The position numbers were made by a program, and so were the translations under genes. The notes under the pieces were generated by a model, which was not told the origin of the DNA, made no database searches, and saw only the letters and a list, made by a program, of their open reading frames with translations. This document shows positions 10,588 through 23,105 of a stretch of 64,000 bases of DNA, piece by piece. Origin of the DNA: Coptis chinensis (lineage: Eukaryota; Streptophyta; Magnoliopsida; Ranunculales; Ranunculaceae); assembly GCA_015680905.1 (NCBI GenBank), contig CM027383.1, positions 85,779,001 to 85,843,000 on the forward strand. The letters are read 5' to 3'. Position 1 is the stretch's first letter. Each line of letters starts with the position of its first letter.

Positions 10588-13500
10588 GCAACCCTCAATA
10601 AAAGTTCTAAATTACTGCGCTTACCTTGTCGGCTTGTCCCATGCCTGACTTTGGAGTCCGACTTACATATCCCCCCAGTCCTGAATCCTGACAACTGAAA
10701 AGTACTGATGAGAAACGATACCAACTTCCCAATTTCCTCAATCTTATTTTGTTTGTTTATTTTCTCGCAACGTCTACAAGCAACGGCATTTGATAAATAC
10801 ATGCCATTTGAAAACTACACTTACTTCCAAAACTCCAAAGTAGTTGTGGATTACTTTGTAATATTGCTTCTACAATTGCTTATTTGGTTTCCAAATATCA
10901 AACAAGAAACAATTTAGCAAGTGGGAAACGCCAAGAATAAATAGGCCAATAGGAAACACCAAAGTTCGTCGTGAGCATGGGAAAGTTACGATGACATCAA
11001 TAATAGGGTGCTCGCAAGTCGCAATAAGTTCTGTCTCAACTCTCCACTATAGAGGATTGTAACTTTGTAAGATAACCACCTAGCTAACATGGCAAGGCAT
11101 TTCTCAGGCTTGTATTCTGGAGCCGTGTGTCCCCCAGCCTGGAGAAGCAAATACAGAGTATCATTACCAATTTACCATATCAGATTGCATAATATATCAT
11201 TACTAGACTTATTGACATGCTTGAGAAGGAGAGGTACATTCTTACCTTAACAGTTGCAAATGTTATGTGATTAGAGTATGTCCTTGTAAATCTGCCAGCA
11301 AAAGATTGAATATATCGCTTAGTTATCAGATTTTGCAGAGAAGACTAAGGTGGTTGAAGCTTAATTACTCTGCGGTTTGATCACTGACAAACCACGGTCG
11401 CCAGTCGACTATGATAGAGTAGTCGAGGGATTTTATCCAGGGTAGGGACTAGGGTACCCTAGTGATTTATAGCCCTGTCATGGTCCCCCTGCAAAAAAAA
11501 GTAAAAATTATTATTTTTACAACTTTAATGGAAAACGGAACCATGTCGGAAAAGATCTCGATCCTATAATACAATTTTCTTGTACCGAGTAAGATTCCAT
11601 ATAACCACCAAGGCACCAACTTATAATACAAATGTACAAGAAACTACCACAATTTTTGCCAAGTCAACAAAAGATTGGAATTGATGACTCAACAGAACGG
11701 AACTAGAATGAAGTTGCTGACCCTTAAACCTTTAGCATATAAAGGACAAGTGAGAGATATCAACCTGTATATCAAAGCACGATAGCCTCTAGCGCTGAGA
11801 TTCTGATGATAAATTAAACTACTTTGAACGTCTCTTTCCAAAGGCAACTTCTCAAATTTGCACCTTACCCATGTGTTTATTGACCCCTGAATGTCATCAC
11901 AGAATTCCGAACTGACGTCATCTATATCCCATCTTCCTCTTTGATCGAATAGTTGTGAAATAATCATACCTTCTTGATGTGGAGAGCATTGCGAACACTA
12001 TCGTCATTTGCCCAGTAGACCAGGGACAGATACTTAAAAGGCTACATGGTGAGGTTCAATGATTAATTAGTTATTGCTGAAAACTTCTTAGCATGTGAAG
12101 TGTATGCACTTACTGACATGCAAGTTTAGAGAAAGGGATGGAACTTACCCTGCACTCAGACTCGGGGAAAAGCAAAGCTGGAAGTTCCTTTCCAAGAGAT
12201 GTTCGATCTCCTTGTATCCCGTTTAGCTCAGGTAACACTATATTGTAGTTATTGGGATCCGAAATGCAGTTTGGCTCCAAAATTTGGTCTCGGCGGACCC
12301 TTAAAATCCACTGTTAAACGCAAAAGAAATTTTGATTTTACATGTCTCTGACCAGTTCCAAGAGGACTTAAAACTTAGAAGCCCAAGGAAGATAGAAAAA
12401 CCTCACATACCTACCTCTAAGGCAGTTCCCAGATTCTTAACACATTCGACGTTCCTAGGATCTACATTTACATACTCTCCGTTACAACTCCTTTTCGTCA
12501 GCTACAAAAACAATAAAAATAAATATCACTTGCATCTCAAGAAGAGCAAGCTATACAAGGATGAAATTTGAGAATTTGGAAGGTATTGCGATGAATAGAA
12601 TTACCTCATAGAGTTCGTCTGTTATAAGTGCCATCCTATGAGGGAAAAGAATGTTTGAATTATCATCGAAATACTTATCTGTCATTGGGTTCCCTAATAT
12701 ATATCCCTGGGGCATTACCATTGACCAATATGTTCAAGTTCAAAATAAAAACATGTTTTATACACCACTTCTTATGCAAAGTGACCATTGACTGGATTTT
12801 TTTGAATGAGAGAAAGAAGAATGAACAACACAATGTGAAGACACAAAGTGATGCTTCAGATATCAATTCAGATCGAGTATGTACCTTCAGATTGATGAGT
12901 AGTTTGTGCTGAGCTTCAATACCTGCCACACCACCGACAACACATTAGACGTCTACAACATAAGAGTCGTTTATTTGATAATATTGAGCTGGAATAGAAA
13001 ATTGATATTTGAAGCTGGAAGATCCAAAAAAAACAAAAAACTAACCATCTGCTATTTCCTTGGCAATGATTGGAATAGGGATGCCACAATAAGAATCACC
13101 GCCAAGGTAAAGTGGATTACTGTTGAACTCTGGGTAATCAGCCAACCACTAGCCAAAGATCATTCCATAAATAGATAAAACACTTGGACAGGATGTTATG
13201 ATATATCATGGACGTCTTGCATGATGGACTGAAAATATTGTGTCAATGAGGCAGCCAGGCATGTGCGGTAAACAATATATCTCATACTGTGGAGGAAGGG
13301 GGTATTCGGTATGTCCTATTAAAACTTAGTGTTCAGAAGGCTCTAGTCATCTATTGACCAGTGCTGAAAGCATGCTGCCGCCGATGTGAACTATGTATTT
13401 GCAATTTTTACAGTTCTTTTTTGGTAGTTTTTGGACTTCTATATCTGTTTCTTTTTCCTGTCCATTTTCGCAGACTCTAAAAGTCTAAATTGACGAACAT

Positions 13501-13972
13501 ATTTATTTTTGTGGATTTTATGAACTAAGTGTATAGGAAGGGCTTCCCCACCTTTCTTAAGAAAATGTAAATTTGTCTAGCTGATTTTGTGTCACTGGTG
13601 TTCCATCCCAGCAAACTACTCGAATATGAGAATCCAGTACCAACAGGTGCATCTAGAAAGATAATGCTGCAAACCTGGAAGTTCATTGTCACCACAGAAA
13701 TAGCAGAGGGCCATTAAAACTGATCGCCGTCAAACTTGGTTTTACAATAACCATATTAGTGACGAAGAGAAATGACTTAAAATGCTTCAAACAATCATAC
13801 CTTTGTCCAAGAGTACGGATTTAAGTCAAATGAAGGCAAACCACTCCCAGTATAGTCACTGTTGATATTTAATGGACCTATATGGAGCCAAAGGATTATG
13901 GAACTATTGTATCCACCTCTTTTACATGCACATCTGCCAATGGTCCTTACTAACTATTCTAAAATAAAAAAA

Positions 13973-14223
13973 TGTTAAACCAAAGGATTCAATTCAATTT
14001 AGTTCTATATTTACTTGATTGAATTCTAAAGATATTATAATTGTTTATATAGAGGTTACAAAATAAGAAACAAAACAGTCGGTGACTTGAGGAACACGAG
14101 GCGTGGGTCGCGCTCTAGCTACTGGAACTCAGTCACGCCTGAGGCGCAGGTCGCGCTCTATACATGCCTTATCTGAGCGCAGGTCGTGCTCTATACATAA
14201 AAAGCAATATACAACTTTCTACA
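13973..14223 (-). repeat. 3' LTR of the copia element
   Basis: TGTTAAACCAAAGG to ACTTTCTACA, 251 bp. Its interior has three degenerate copies of a GCGCAGGTCGCGCTCTA-type motif. The minus strand carries CTATATAAAC, a TATA-like box. Confidence 0.92.
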
Positions 14224-14234
14224 CTCCCCCTCAA
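14224..14234 (-). other. Polypurine tract of the copia element
   Basis: On the minus strand TTGAGGGGGAG directly precedes the 3' LTR start TGTAGAAAG. This primes plus-strand DNA synthesis. The last polyprotein codon, TGA (14233-14231), lies inside it. Confidence 0.88.
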
Positions 14235-17200
14235 GTTGATGCATAAATGTCAATCATGCCCAACTTGTCAACTGAGCTGTCAAACACCTTGTGAGATACA
14301 CCTTTAGTAAGAACATTAGCTAATTGCTCTTTTGAGTTTACGAACGGAAAACGAATAACTTTCCTGTCAAGATTTTATTTAATAAAATGACGATCAACCT
14401 CCACATGCTTTGTTCGATCATGCTGAACTGGGTTATGTACAATTTGAATGGCGGCTTGATTATCACAATGTAAATCCATAGGTTTTTGAAGCTTGAAGCC
14501 CAATTCCATCAAGATAGTACGGATCCACAACAATTCACATACTCCCTGTGCCAGACCTCGAAATTCAGCTTCTGCACTCGATCTGGCAACAACTTTCTAC
14601 TTCTTACTACGCCAAGTTACAATTTTTCCACCGACAAAAGTGAAATATCCTGATGTAGAACGTTTATCAGTTTTATCACCAGCCCAATCTGCATCTGTGC
14701 ATCCTACAATATCCAACACATCATACTTTCCAAACAGTAAATCTTTGCCAGGTGCCTTCTTCAAATACTTCAAGATACGATAGACTGCATCCATATGTTC
14801 TTCACTAGGACAATGCATAAACTGACTAACCACACTCACAGCATAAGCAATATCAGGTCTACTATGAGAGAGATAAATTAACCTTCCTACAAGACGATGA
14901 TACCTTCTTTTATCAGTAGGAACTTGATCAGGATGAATGGCGAGTCCATGATTCATCTCAATGGGTGTCTCCATAGGTTTGCAATCCAACATTCTTGTTT
15001 CAGCAAGCAAATCTAGGACATACTTCCTCTGTGAGAGTGAAGTCCCCTTTTTAGACCTTGCAACTTCAATACCCAGAAAATACTTCAGCTGTCCTAGATC
15101 CTTCATTTCAAATTCTTCCGACAAATACTTCTGCAATTCATTTATTTCCTTCGGATCATCCCATGTAACGATCATGTCATCAACATACACAATTAGAGCT
15201 GCAATCTTACCATCCTTGTGTTTGACAAACAAGGTATGGTCAGAATTGCTCTGTTTGTACCCAAAAACTCTCATTGACTGTGTAAGTCTTCCAAACCAAG
15301 CTCTTGGAGACTGTTTTCAGCCATACAAAGCCTTCTTCAGGTTTACACACCTTCCCAACATCTTTGGGATGGTTCTTCACACTGGAGGCATATCCATGTA
15401 TACTTCTTCCTCCAAATTCCCATTTAGGAATGCATTCTTCACATCAAGTCGGGTGCAAGGGCTAATCTTTATTTGCTGCAAGCGAAATTAAAATTCGGAC
15501 CGTATTGATTTTCGCCACAGGTGTGAAAGTCTCCTCATAATCAATTCCATAATGCTGTGTGTATCCCTTGGCAACCAATCTCGCCTTATATCTATTAATA
15601 GTTCCATCTGCATTAAGCTTCACAGTAAACACCCAACGACATCCAGCAGTCTTAATTCCAACAGGCATATCAACTACCTCCCATGTTACATTCTTTTGAA
15701 GGGCTTCCAATTCTACATTCATTGCTTTCTTCCATTTTGGATCTTTTAAAGCATCCTGCACGTTACTAGGAATAAATACAGTAGATAATTGATTTATGAC
15801 AAGTGCATGTGACTTAGAAAGGCTATGGTTAGACATAGAGTTAGTTATATGATATTTGGCATTGGTTTTGATGTCTGGTTCATATTGTTTCTTAGGAACT
15901 CCCTTACTAGTTCTTTGTGATTGTCTAGGTTCAAGACTTTCTAACCCAACAGATTCATTAACGGTTATAGGAGGTACCTGAGGCGGATAATTCTGATCGA
16001 GATCTTCAGTTATTGATGTAGAAGGGGAAATATCTTGTACTACAGTTTCAGATACATCCGGATCATGTGTTTCTGTCTCTACTGCTACAAGATCAATTTT
16101 TGCTTCAGGAGCTTCAAATCGTTCCTCCAAGTGTTCCAATTCCCCAAAGACATCAGGATTCCCTTCACCAACACTCTCCCCCTGAAGGGAAGACTGGGAA
16201 ACTCCCCTTGAGTAATACGGGTCGGATTCATGGAATGAGACATCAAGAGATATATGCATCTTGTCAGTAATTAGATCATAACACCTATACCCTTTCTGAA
16301 ACTCGGCATAACCCACAAAAATACACTTCTTCGCACGAGGATCAAGTTTACTTCGTTCTGGTTGTGGGATATGGACATAAGCTGTACATCCAAACACCCG
16401 AGGCTCCAAGTTAGGCATGGATGGGATGGAAAAAAGTGTATGGAGTTTCTGATAAAGATTCTGGAATTCAATTACCCGTGAGGGAGTACGGTTTATAACA
16501 TAGGCTGCTGATTTCACTGCTTCACCCCAATAGGATCGAGGTACATTCATGCCAAACAAGGAAACACGAACAACTTCCAACAACTGCCTGTTCTTTCGTT
16601 CTGCTAAACCATTTTGTGGTACCAGAATTGGAGGTTTGATGACGAATTCCAATTGACCGGCAAAATTCAGACATGAGGCCATTCACAAATTCGCCACCAT
16701 TATCAGACTGAAAAACCCTGATAGATTGCTGATACTGTGTTGCCACCATTTTGTAAAACCCAATAAATATCTCATATACATCACTTTTGTTTTTCAGTAA
16801 TGATACCCAAGTCATGCGAGTGCAATCATCAATAAAAGTCACATAATAGCGAACTCCAGAAAATGAAGAAACTTTAGCAGGACCCCAAACATCAGAGTGA
16901 ATTTTCATAAAAGGAATAGGACATCTATTAATACTTGGTGAATATGAAATACGGTGGCTCTTTGCCAGTTCACAAATGTCACAATGAAATTCAGAATCAC
17001 TAACAACTGAAAATAACTGAGGTTGCAACCTCTTAAGATAACTAAACGAAAGATGACCTAACCTACGATGCCATAACCACACAACTTCTTTTGCATTCTC
17101 AACCCTATTGACCTGATTAGCTTGCCCCAGAGAATTTTTCTGTTTCTCTCCAGTTTCTGTCAAATCCAGATAGTACAGTTTCCCTCTTCTAACACCATAA

Positions 17201-18488
17201 CCAAGGACTTGTCGAGTCAGAATGTCCTGAAAAACACAGAAGGATGGATAGAACGTCACAGTACATGTAAGTGCTAGAATGATTTGACAAACAGACAATA
17301 GGTTATAAGCAAGGGATGGAACAACTAAGACAGAATCAAGGATGAGGGTTTTAGATAACACAATAGAACCTTCTCTGCTAACCGGAGTTGGAGTGCCATC
17401 TGCAGTAGAAACAGCGGTTTGAGATGAAGCTCTAAGACTTTCCACAAGGCTAGGGTCATTTATCATATGGTTAGATGCACTCGAATCAATTATCCATGTA
17501 CTATTCAAAATAACCTTACCATTCATACCTGATTGAGCAACATTAGCCAAAGCATGGTCTGGATGTCCATGCACAGTATTAGCAATGGCAGCCTTGCTTA
17601 TATTCTTTCGTGGCCTCTTTGCGAAGTCCCACCAATTAGGATAGCCAATCACTTCATAACATCTCTCCTTGCTATGACCCAATTCTCCACAAACACTACA
17701 CTTTTTATCTGCATAAGGATTGGATTTACCTTTAGGGTGGCATGAAGAACCAGAGAAATTGGGTGGAGTAATTGTCTTGCTATGAACAGCCAAGATAGAG
17801 GATTCAAATGATACAGTGCGCCCCATAGCCTGTTTCTCCGATTGCACCTTGCGAATGTAAGCATAGCTTTGCTCCAAGGAAAATTTAGGGTCCTTGCGAA
17901 GAATCTCTCCACGCACCTGATCATACTTCGAATCGAGTCCACGCAAAAACATATGAACCCGCAATCTGGACATTGTTGACGTGTCTTAGACTATAGCTGC
18001 AACATTGTTATTCTGGGAGGTCACCCTTTAATCAATCTCCTGGAACATGGCCACCAATTCGTTGTAATAGGAAAGAATAGGTTTCCCATTCTACTTTGCT
18101 TCAAAGCACTTCGTATTCAATTCAAAAATTCGAGTTTCATCAGAGTCATCATAGAAAGTCTTCTCTACAGCCTCCCAAATATCTTTTGCAGTAGGAAGAC
18201 GAATATATCGATTCATAAGAGAAATCTCTATAGAATCAATAAGCCAACTTTTCACCTTTTCATTATCTGTTGCCTAAACTTCATATTCAGCCGAATTCAT
18301 ATCCGGTTCAACCTTTGCGCCAGTAAAAAACCAATCTTTCTCCTTGCTCCAATATGCATCCGCATGAGAGGAGCCTATATGGTATAGTTGGACTTATCTG
18401 ATGAAATAGATTTTGGGAACGCTGAGTTGTCTTGTGGGGTGTAGTGGTGATGAATGACTTTTGAAGAATTGTTGCAAGATCCAGCCAT
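14231..18488 (-). pseudogene. Ty1-copia gag-pol polyprotein, inactivated
   Basis: The start is the ATG at 18488 (MAGSCNNSSKVIHHHYTP). Domains in order: gag; zinc knuckle CSVCGELGHSKERC (about 17703-17660); protease WIIDSSASNHM (about 17492), where family members usually have DSGAS; GAG-pre-integrase LWHRRLGHLSFSYLKRL; integrase with CDICELAKS, DVWGPAK and SDNGGEFVN; after a shift, [12 protein letters not shown]; reverse transcriptase with YVDDMIV (about 15193-15172); RNase H with TDADWAGD and SAEAEFRGLAQG. Lesions: an in-frame TAG near 18380 and TAA at 17988-17986 in gag, a frameshift near 16615-16640 in integrase, frame disruption near 15460, TGA at 15319-15317 (LYG-stop-KQSPRAWFGRL), TAG at 14599-14597 and TAA at 14377-14375. 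The substituted protease G would itself be damaging. Confidence 0.93.
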
Positions 18489-18610
18489 TGCAGAAAAAAA
18501 AAATGAAAAATTTAGGTTTAGGGTTTAGGTTTTGGAATTTTTTTTGGATTTGAGATTCAAGGATTCAAGGATGGTTTGATTAATGGTTGTAATACGCAAC
18601 AGATTTCAAT

Positions 18611-18628
18611 GGTTTGGCTCTGATACCA
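18611..18628 (-). other. Primer binding site for initiator tRNA-Met (copia)
   Basis: The minus strand reads TGGTATCAGAGCCAAACC immediately after the 5' LTR with no spacer. TGGTATCAGAGC is the complement of the 3' end of plant initiator tRNA-Met, the standard primer of Ty1-copia elements. Confidence 0.92.
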
Positions 18629-18907
18629 TGTTAAACCAGAGGATTCAATTCAATTCAGTTCTATATTTCCTTGATTGAATTCTAAAGAGGTTATAATTGT
18701 TTATATAGAGGTTACAAAATAAGAAACAAAATAGTCGGTGACTTGAGGAACACGAGGCGCGGGTCGCTCTGTTTATCTTGGAGACGAAAGCACGGTCGCT
18801 TCTAGCTACTAGAACTTCGGTCACTGAGGAAGCAGTCGCGACTCTATACATGTTTTATCTCGAAGCAGTCGCTTCTATACATAAAAAGCAATATACAACT
18901 TTCTACA
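18629..18907 (-). repeat. 5' LTR of the copia element
   Basis: 279 bp, TG..CA. Compared with the other LTR it has extra sequence around 18770-18860, where the GC-rich motif array is arranged differently. TATA-like TATATAAA on the minus strand at 18707-18700. Confidence 0.9.
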
Positions 18908-18912
18908 AAAAA

Positions 18913-21150
18913 TGGCCAATTGAACTTTCACAAAATGCGACGTACTTTGTTTTTATTAAAAAAACAGTGAACTTTCAAAAAGTTTCATTTGATACAAACC
19001 GTCCAATTAATTAGACGGCATGCTTACATGTAATGTTAAAAAGACCCCCCAAATCTGTTTTGCTTATGTGGTAGCTCTTAAATCGGTGAGGTGGACTCTG
19101 CCCTTATTTCACAAAGATAATCTGATATTTTCCTAAATAAAAATTCTGATTTCGATTTCGACGACCATGTGACTAAACCAACATTCCGATAAAAACAAAC
19201 ATCCCAAACTCAATTGTTTTAGGTCAATTTGGAAGGCTTCCAATGACCAAAGAATTTCAGTTTTGTATCTTTTGTATACAGTATATTAGAAGATTCTATA
19301 TACTAGAAGGCCTAGGCGCTAGGCACTCTCCCACTACCTGACTACTGCCTAGTGTTTTTTAGAACACTGGAAAATACAAACTCTATGCTTTAGATCCTAC
19401 AAGTTAAATTTGGGTACAGGGCTTTTCAAGCAATTGGTGAGAGCAAGTCCAATGGAAGGTTGCTAAAACCTTGCCACATAGGATTTTTAGCATGTTTACC
19501 TTGCCAACCAAATATGTCTTCTCAAAACCTTAAAGTTCATTCCAGTGGCCTTTCATGTTTTGAAGTGCAAATTGGATACAGACGGCACAATTTCTGCCGT
19601 CCGTGTGTTAAATTCGTCTCCCCGAAACTAATTATGGAAGCTGTTAGACAAGGCCACAGATTTGGCTGGATTTATCACACTAGCCAAATTTAAGACCCTT
19701 CTAGCATCCCCATTAGAATGGACATTTGGTGTTTGGGGTGTTATATGACATCCCATATAGCACCCCCATTGGACTTGCTTTGAGAGGGTTTGGTGATCAT
19801 TCACTACTAAAGGTGTTCTATGCTTGATTTGAGTGACACTTCAACGTACTCGATCTTGGTTTCGCCTTATTTGGGATTAGTAAGCATGTCTCCCAAATGA
19901 AAATTCAAATGGAATGCTTTCCTTATGGAATTCACTATTTGGTTGGTTCTGAAATATTCCAAGCTTGGAAATTAAAATTGTAGGATTGATGTAAGAAAAG
20001 TAGAAGATTTGGTATCAATGGAAGAAGATGGCTTCTGATCTAAGCAGTTAAAATTGGTTTTCGGAGTTAATCGGTTAGGAAGCTATATGCGATTAATCGG
20101 TTATTAATTGGATATATCGGATCTATATATTTGGTCCTTTCAAAATATATAATAGTGTAATCATACAAAATATTTCTAAATAATTATAAAATTCTCATAA
20201 TCACATATAACCAACTCGATCTTGGAGTATTATAGAGATGTCTTATTTAAGGGGGAGAAAAGAGATAATATGTATTGGGATAATACAATAATTTGTATCT
20301 TTAGCTTTGTTTGTTGATTACATTCTTTCATATCTAGTTTATGAATCTAATTTATTAATTTTGCGTATATTTTTTGGGTGGAGAACCGATATTTTCAATG
20401 ATTGTTTTTCTCGATTTAGTGAGAAATCAGTTATCTCAGCCAATTAATAGGTCAATTTGGGGATTAAATTGGGCTGGTGAGAAAATAAAAAAATGGGTAA
20501 TCGGTTTACAAGTAACGAGTATGCGAACCGTGCTACGCATCGATGTTTTTTCAAATCTTTAAACCTATCGCTCTAACATCTCTCTGATAGTATGATTTTT
20601 TGAATTCTAGTTATAATCTAAAAAATAATATAAAAACATTAGGAGGGGTTGAATATAATTTGAGTGACGTGAATGAGATTTTCTAAATTATTTTAAATAA
20701 TATGAAACTAATTCTAATTTCAATAAAGTGAGAGAATTTTTGGTAAATTGTTTAAAAAAGAGGGAACTGATTAGAATAATTAAAGGAGGTAGTTCTAAAA
20801 TCATAAAATAGAGAGATTACAAATACACAGTTCGGTTGAGAAATTTTCCTCCTAAAGATCCGGCTATTATATAGTGTAGAGATATGCGAGAATTAATCAC
20901 CCCGATATTGATAGCAGCCGAAATGTCAAAATCAAAATCAGAATTTGGTTTAGAAAAATATCGGAATTTTGAGATGATTTGTCACAATATTATGCAGAGT
21001 TCATCTCACTGTTAACTAGCTGCCACATAACAAAACTGATTTGGGGTTGCCGTCTGATTAATTGGATGGCATGTATCAATTGAAAGTTCACTTTTTTACG
21101 TTATATTTTTTGAAACCAACATGAAAGTTCGATGTATTTTACCGTCATTA
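18913..21150. mobile_element. Non-autonomous element with about 250-bp terminal inverted repeats (MULE-like?)
   Basis: The segment 18915-19165 (with GTGAACTTTCAAAAAG, CGTCCAATTAATTAGACGGC, CCCCAAATCTGTTTTGCTTA, ATTCTGATTTCGATTTCGA) matches the reverse complement of about 20920-21145 over nearly its whole length, with indels. The 1.75-kb centre shows no coding domain. Long TIRs without coding sequence suggest a Mutator-like or foldback element. The termini are not fixed exactly, because the copia insertion sits at or just beyond the left end, so no target duplication could be confirmed. Confidence 0.65.
19441..19780. mobile_element. 340-bp MITE (PIF/Harbinger-like?) nested in the long-TIR element
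   Basis: The left end is GAGCAAGTCCAATGG and the right end, inverted, is AAGCAAGTCCAATGGGGG. The 3-bp repeat TGA flanks both sides (19438-19440 and 19781-19783). A 3-bp duplication and a GAGCAAGTCCAATGG-type terminus suggest PIF/Harbinger, though the usual target is TTA/TAA. Confidence 0.6.
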
Positions 21151-22009
21151 TCTCTTCTAAAATGCATGAGATAAATGAAAAAACAAATTAAAACACATCA
21201 TCACCTATTTGACTATTCCAAAAATAAGTCCACTAAAAGCTGAGCATCCAGGGCCTCCTGTGAGCCAAAGCATAAGAGGGTCTTCTTTGGGGTTCCTTTC
21301 TGACTCGATGAAGTAATAGAAGAGTTCCACACCATCTGACTTATCTACACTAATGTATCTGAATTTGGAACATAATTTCACCAATTAAACGTATAATAAT
21401 CCAAACACATGTGCAATGTATAGTATTTTGTGCTACGTAATAATGTTCTTTGCACAAGACATAGTTAAAGATGAGATAGTAAATAATTTGTAGCAGTGAT
21501 GAGCTGAGACTAAATAGGATGGAACTCACCCTATTTTTTAGCGGGAGAGTGCTACTACCACTCCAGAAGAAGAGCAGTGCAGTAGAAGAACCACAAGAAG
21601 AAGAAGAAAATGCATTGAAACTAACATAAAGCGGTTCAGTAGTAGGAATACAGAACAGGCTTCACTTCTACGGGTGATCTTCTTAATTATGCTATTGAAG
21701 AAGAAGAGAGCAGATTTTATGACAAGGATAGCACTGGGCCCTTTGAGATATTTATAATTGTACTTTGAAAGAGCCTAAAAACCTTTAAAGAAAGAGATCC
21801 GATAAGGAGAAATCATTCTCTCTAAATTTACTGCGCATTTCATATCGGCCGTTGGATGATATGATCATACGGTTTCGTATAATTTGTTAGTTGTGGGCTA
21901 TGTAATAATTTCGATTTCGAGAAAAAATTTCTCCATCCAACTGCTATTTACCTTGATCTCTTCAAAATTTAGAGAGAATATCATTTGCCTTAAACTCTCT
22001 CTGTAACAG

Positions 22010-22696
22010 TAGCATTTGGGTCGACTGAATTTTTTCATTTCCAAATTTGCCTTCTCACTTTTTACTAATTTATGTAGCCAAAATATAATATATATAATCA
22101 ATAAATTAATTTTAAGACGAGCATATATGTAGTTTTAAATTTGACTTATTTTATGTAAATGTGGGCTCCAAAGTTTGTCTTCATTCTGCCACTCTGTTGT
22201 TTTTTGTGACATAATGGAAAAGTGGGACTCAAAACTCAACCATTATTCTTTCCGTATTTACGATATTACCATATAGGTTTGGTTATTTCAGTTCAACACC
22301 TCGTTTATGCTTATGATTTTGGAATTCGTGAATTTCGAAAGTTAAAAAAACTGAAATTCTAATCAGAATTTCAATTTATTCGGAGTAACTTTCAGAATCT
22401 ACAGTTTTTGGTAGTGTTTTGTTCTATTTTATTATTTTGATACCCTTCCGAATTTTGCAAGAACTAAAAATTCTAAATTTTGATAGAATTCTGAAATTCC
22501 ATTCGAACTATGTTTCAAGCTTTATCATCCCAAACGTGGTGTTATTGAGCAGGAATAAGTCTCTTCTTTTCCATTCATTACTCTCTCATTTTTTTTTCCA
22601 TCCTCTTCTTTCTTTAACAAATTAATTTCTTATTGATTAAAGGAAATTTCGATATTTCTATTAATTATTTTCTACTTTTCCCCATTGAAAAAAAAT
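22010..22696 (+). repeat. Repeat family R, copy 1
   Basis: About 680 bases beginning near GTAACAGTAGCATTTGGGT and ending CCCATTGAAAAAAAAT. An inverted copy occupies about 55256-55915, and a partial direct copy (from CTAAAAATTCTAAATT onward) occupies 55066-55255. No coding sequence. Confidence 0.8.
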
Positions 22697-22730
22697 AAGA
22701 GGGTTCTTTGTTTTTGGAAGAGAATCATAA

Positions 22731-23000
22731 TACTAGTACAAAAAAAAAAAAGTTTTTATGACTATTTTAAAATGTTTTTTGTGACTGTTGTTTTTGAAAC
22801 GATCACAAATGGCAGAAAATGGTTTTTGTGACTGTTTTATAAATGTTTTTATCACCTGCGTATACACAGAACTGTAATAAAAATAGCCTAACTAATTAGT
22901 TAGTGTTACTTGTGACTACTCTAATAGGCCAGTCATAATTGGTATATTCAATTGTCACTGTTTAAAATTGGTTGACGTAAACAGATTATAAACAAGTGCC
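22731..23000 (+). mobile_element. CACTA-like left terminus
   Basis: Begins TACTAGTACAAAAAAA (CACTA changed to TACTA) followed by repeated GTGACTG/GATCACAAATGG motifs. It aligns with the CACTA left end at 48742, including ATTTTAAAATGTT and the CACAAATGGC motif. Its partner right end is uncertain; that at 55025 is a candidate. Bases 23061-23085 are an AT dinucleotide run. Confidence 0.6.
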
Positions 23001-23055
23001 CCTTGCCCACGACTCGAAAAAATTCTGAACTTGCTACGCACTAGCTCCCTACCTC

Positions 23056-23087
<32 letters not shown>

Positions 23088-23105
23088 GCTACCCGCACTC
23101 TACAG

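Larger units (their letters stand above)
13973..18907 (-). mobile_element. Full-length but degenerate Ty1-copia retrotransposon in SCPL intron 2
   Basis: LTRs lie at 13973-14223 and 18629-18907, both TG..CA, with a 5-bp duplication AAAAA on each side (13968-13972, 18908-18912); this sits in an A-run, so it is weak on its own. PBS and PPT abut the LTRs exactly as expected for minus orientation. The polyprotein order gag, protease, integrase, reverse transcriptase, RNase H defines Ty1-copia. The two LTRs differ by several indels (251 versus 279 bp) and by substitutions, so the insertion is not recent. It lies antiparallel to nothing: gene and element share the minus strand, so the element's LTR signals could act on the host transcript. 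Confidence 0.93.
10986..21627 (-). pseudogene. Serine carboxypeptidase-like (SCPL) gene, 14 exons, disrupted
   Basis: SCPL proteins are secreted or vacuolar alpha/beta hydrolases, many acting as acyltransferases. Exons: 21627-21530, 21358-21205, 13877-13801, 13674-13552, 13148-13046, 12922-12885, 12716-12605, 12501-12415, 12310-12149, 12041-11970, 11886-11765, 11488-11369, 11291-11246, 11138-10986. Exon 1 gives a leucine-rich signal peptide. Exon 2 has [15 protein letters not shown] (oxyanion hole). Exon 4 has IIFLDAPVGTGFSYS. Exon 5 has GGDSYCG, with the catalytic Ser in DSY. Exon 12 has GDHD (Asp region) and exon 14 has GGHTAPEYKPE (catalytic His). Exons 3-11 are open and in phase. Lesions: exon 1 reaches a TAA before its donor; the exon 2 end reads FGIVK-stop where FEIG is expected and its donor is altered; exon 12 has TAG at 11461-11459 followed by a frameshift. 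Intron 2 is 7.3 kb because of inserted transposons. Family certain; loss of function very likely. Confidence 0.88.

Noticed and set aside
14961..15491. Plus-strand frame of 176 codons
   Set aside because: Shadow of the reverse transcriptase region of the minus-strand copia polyprotein.
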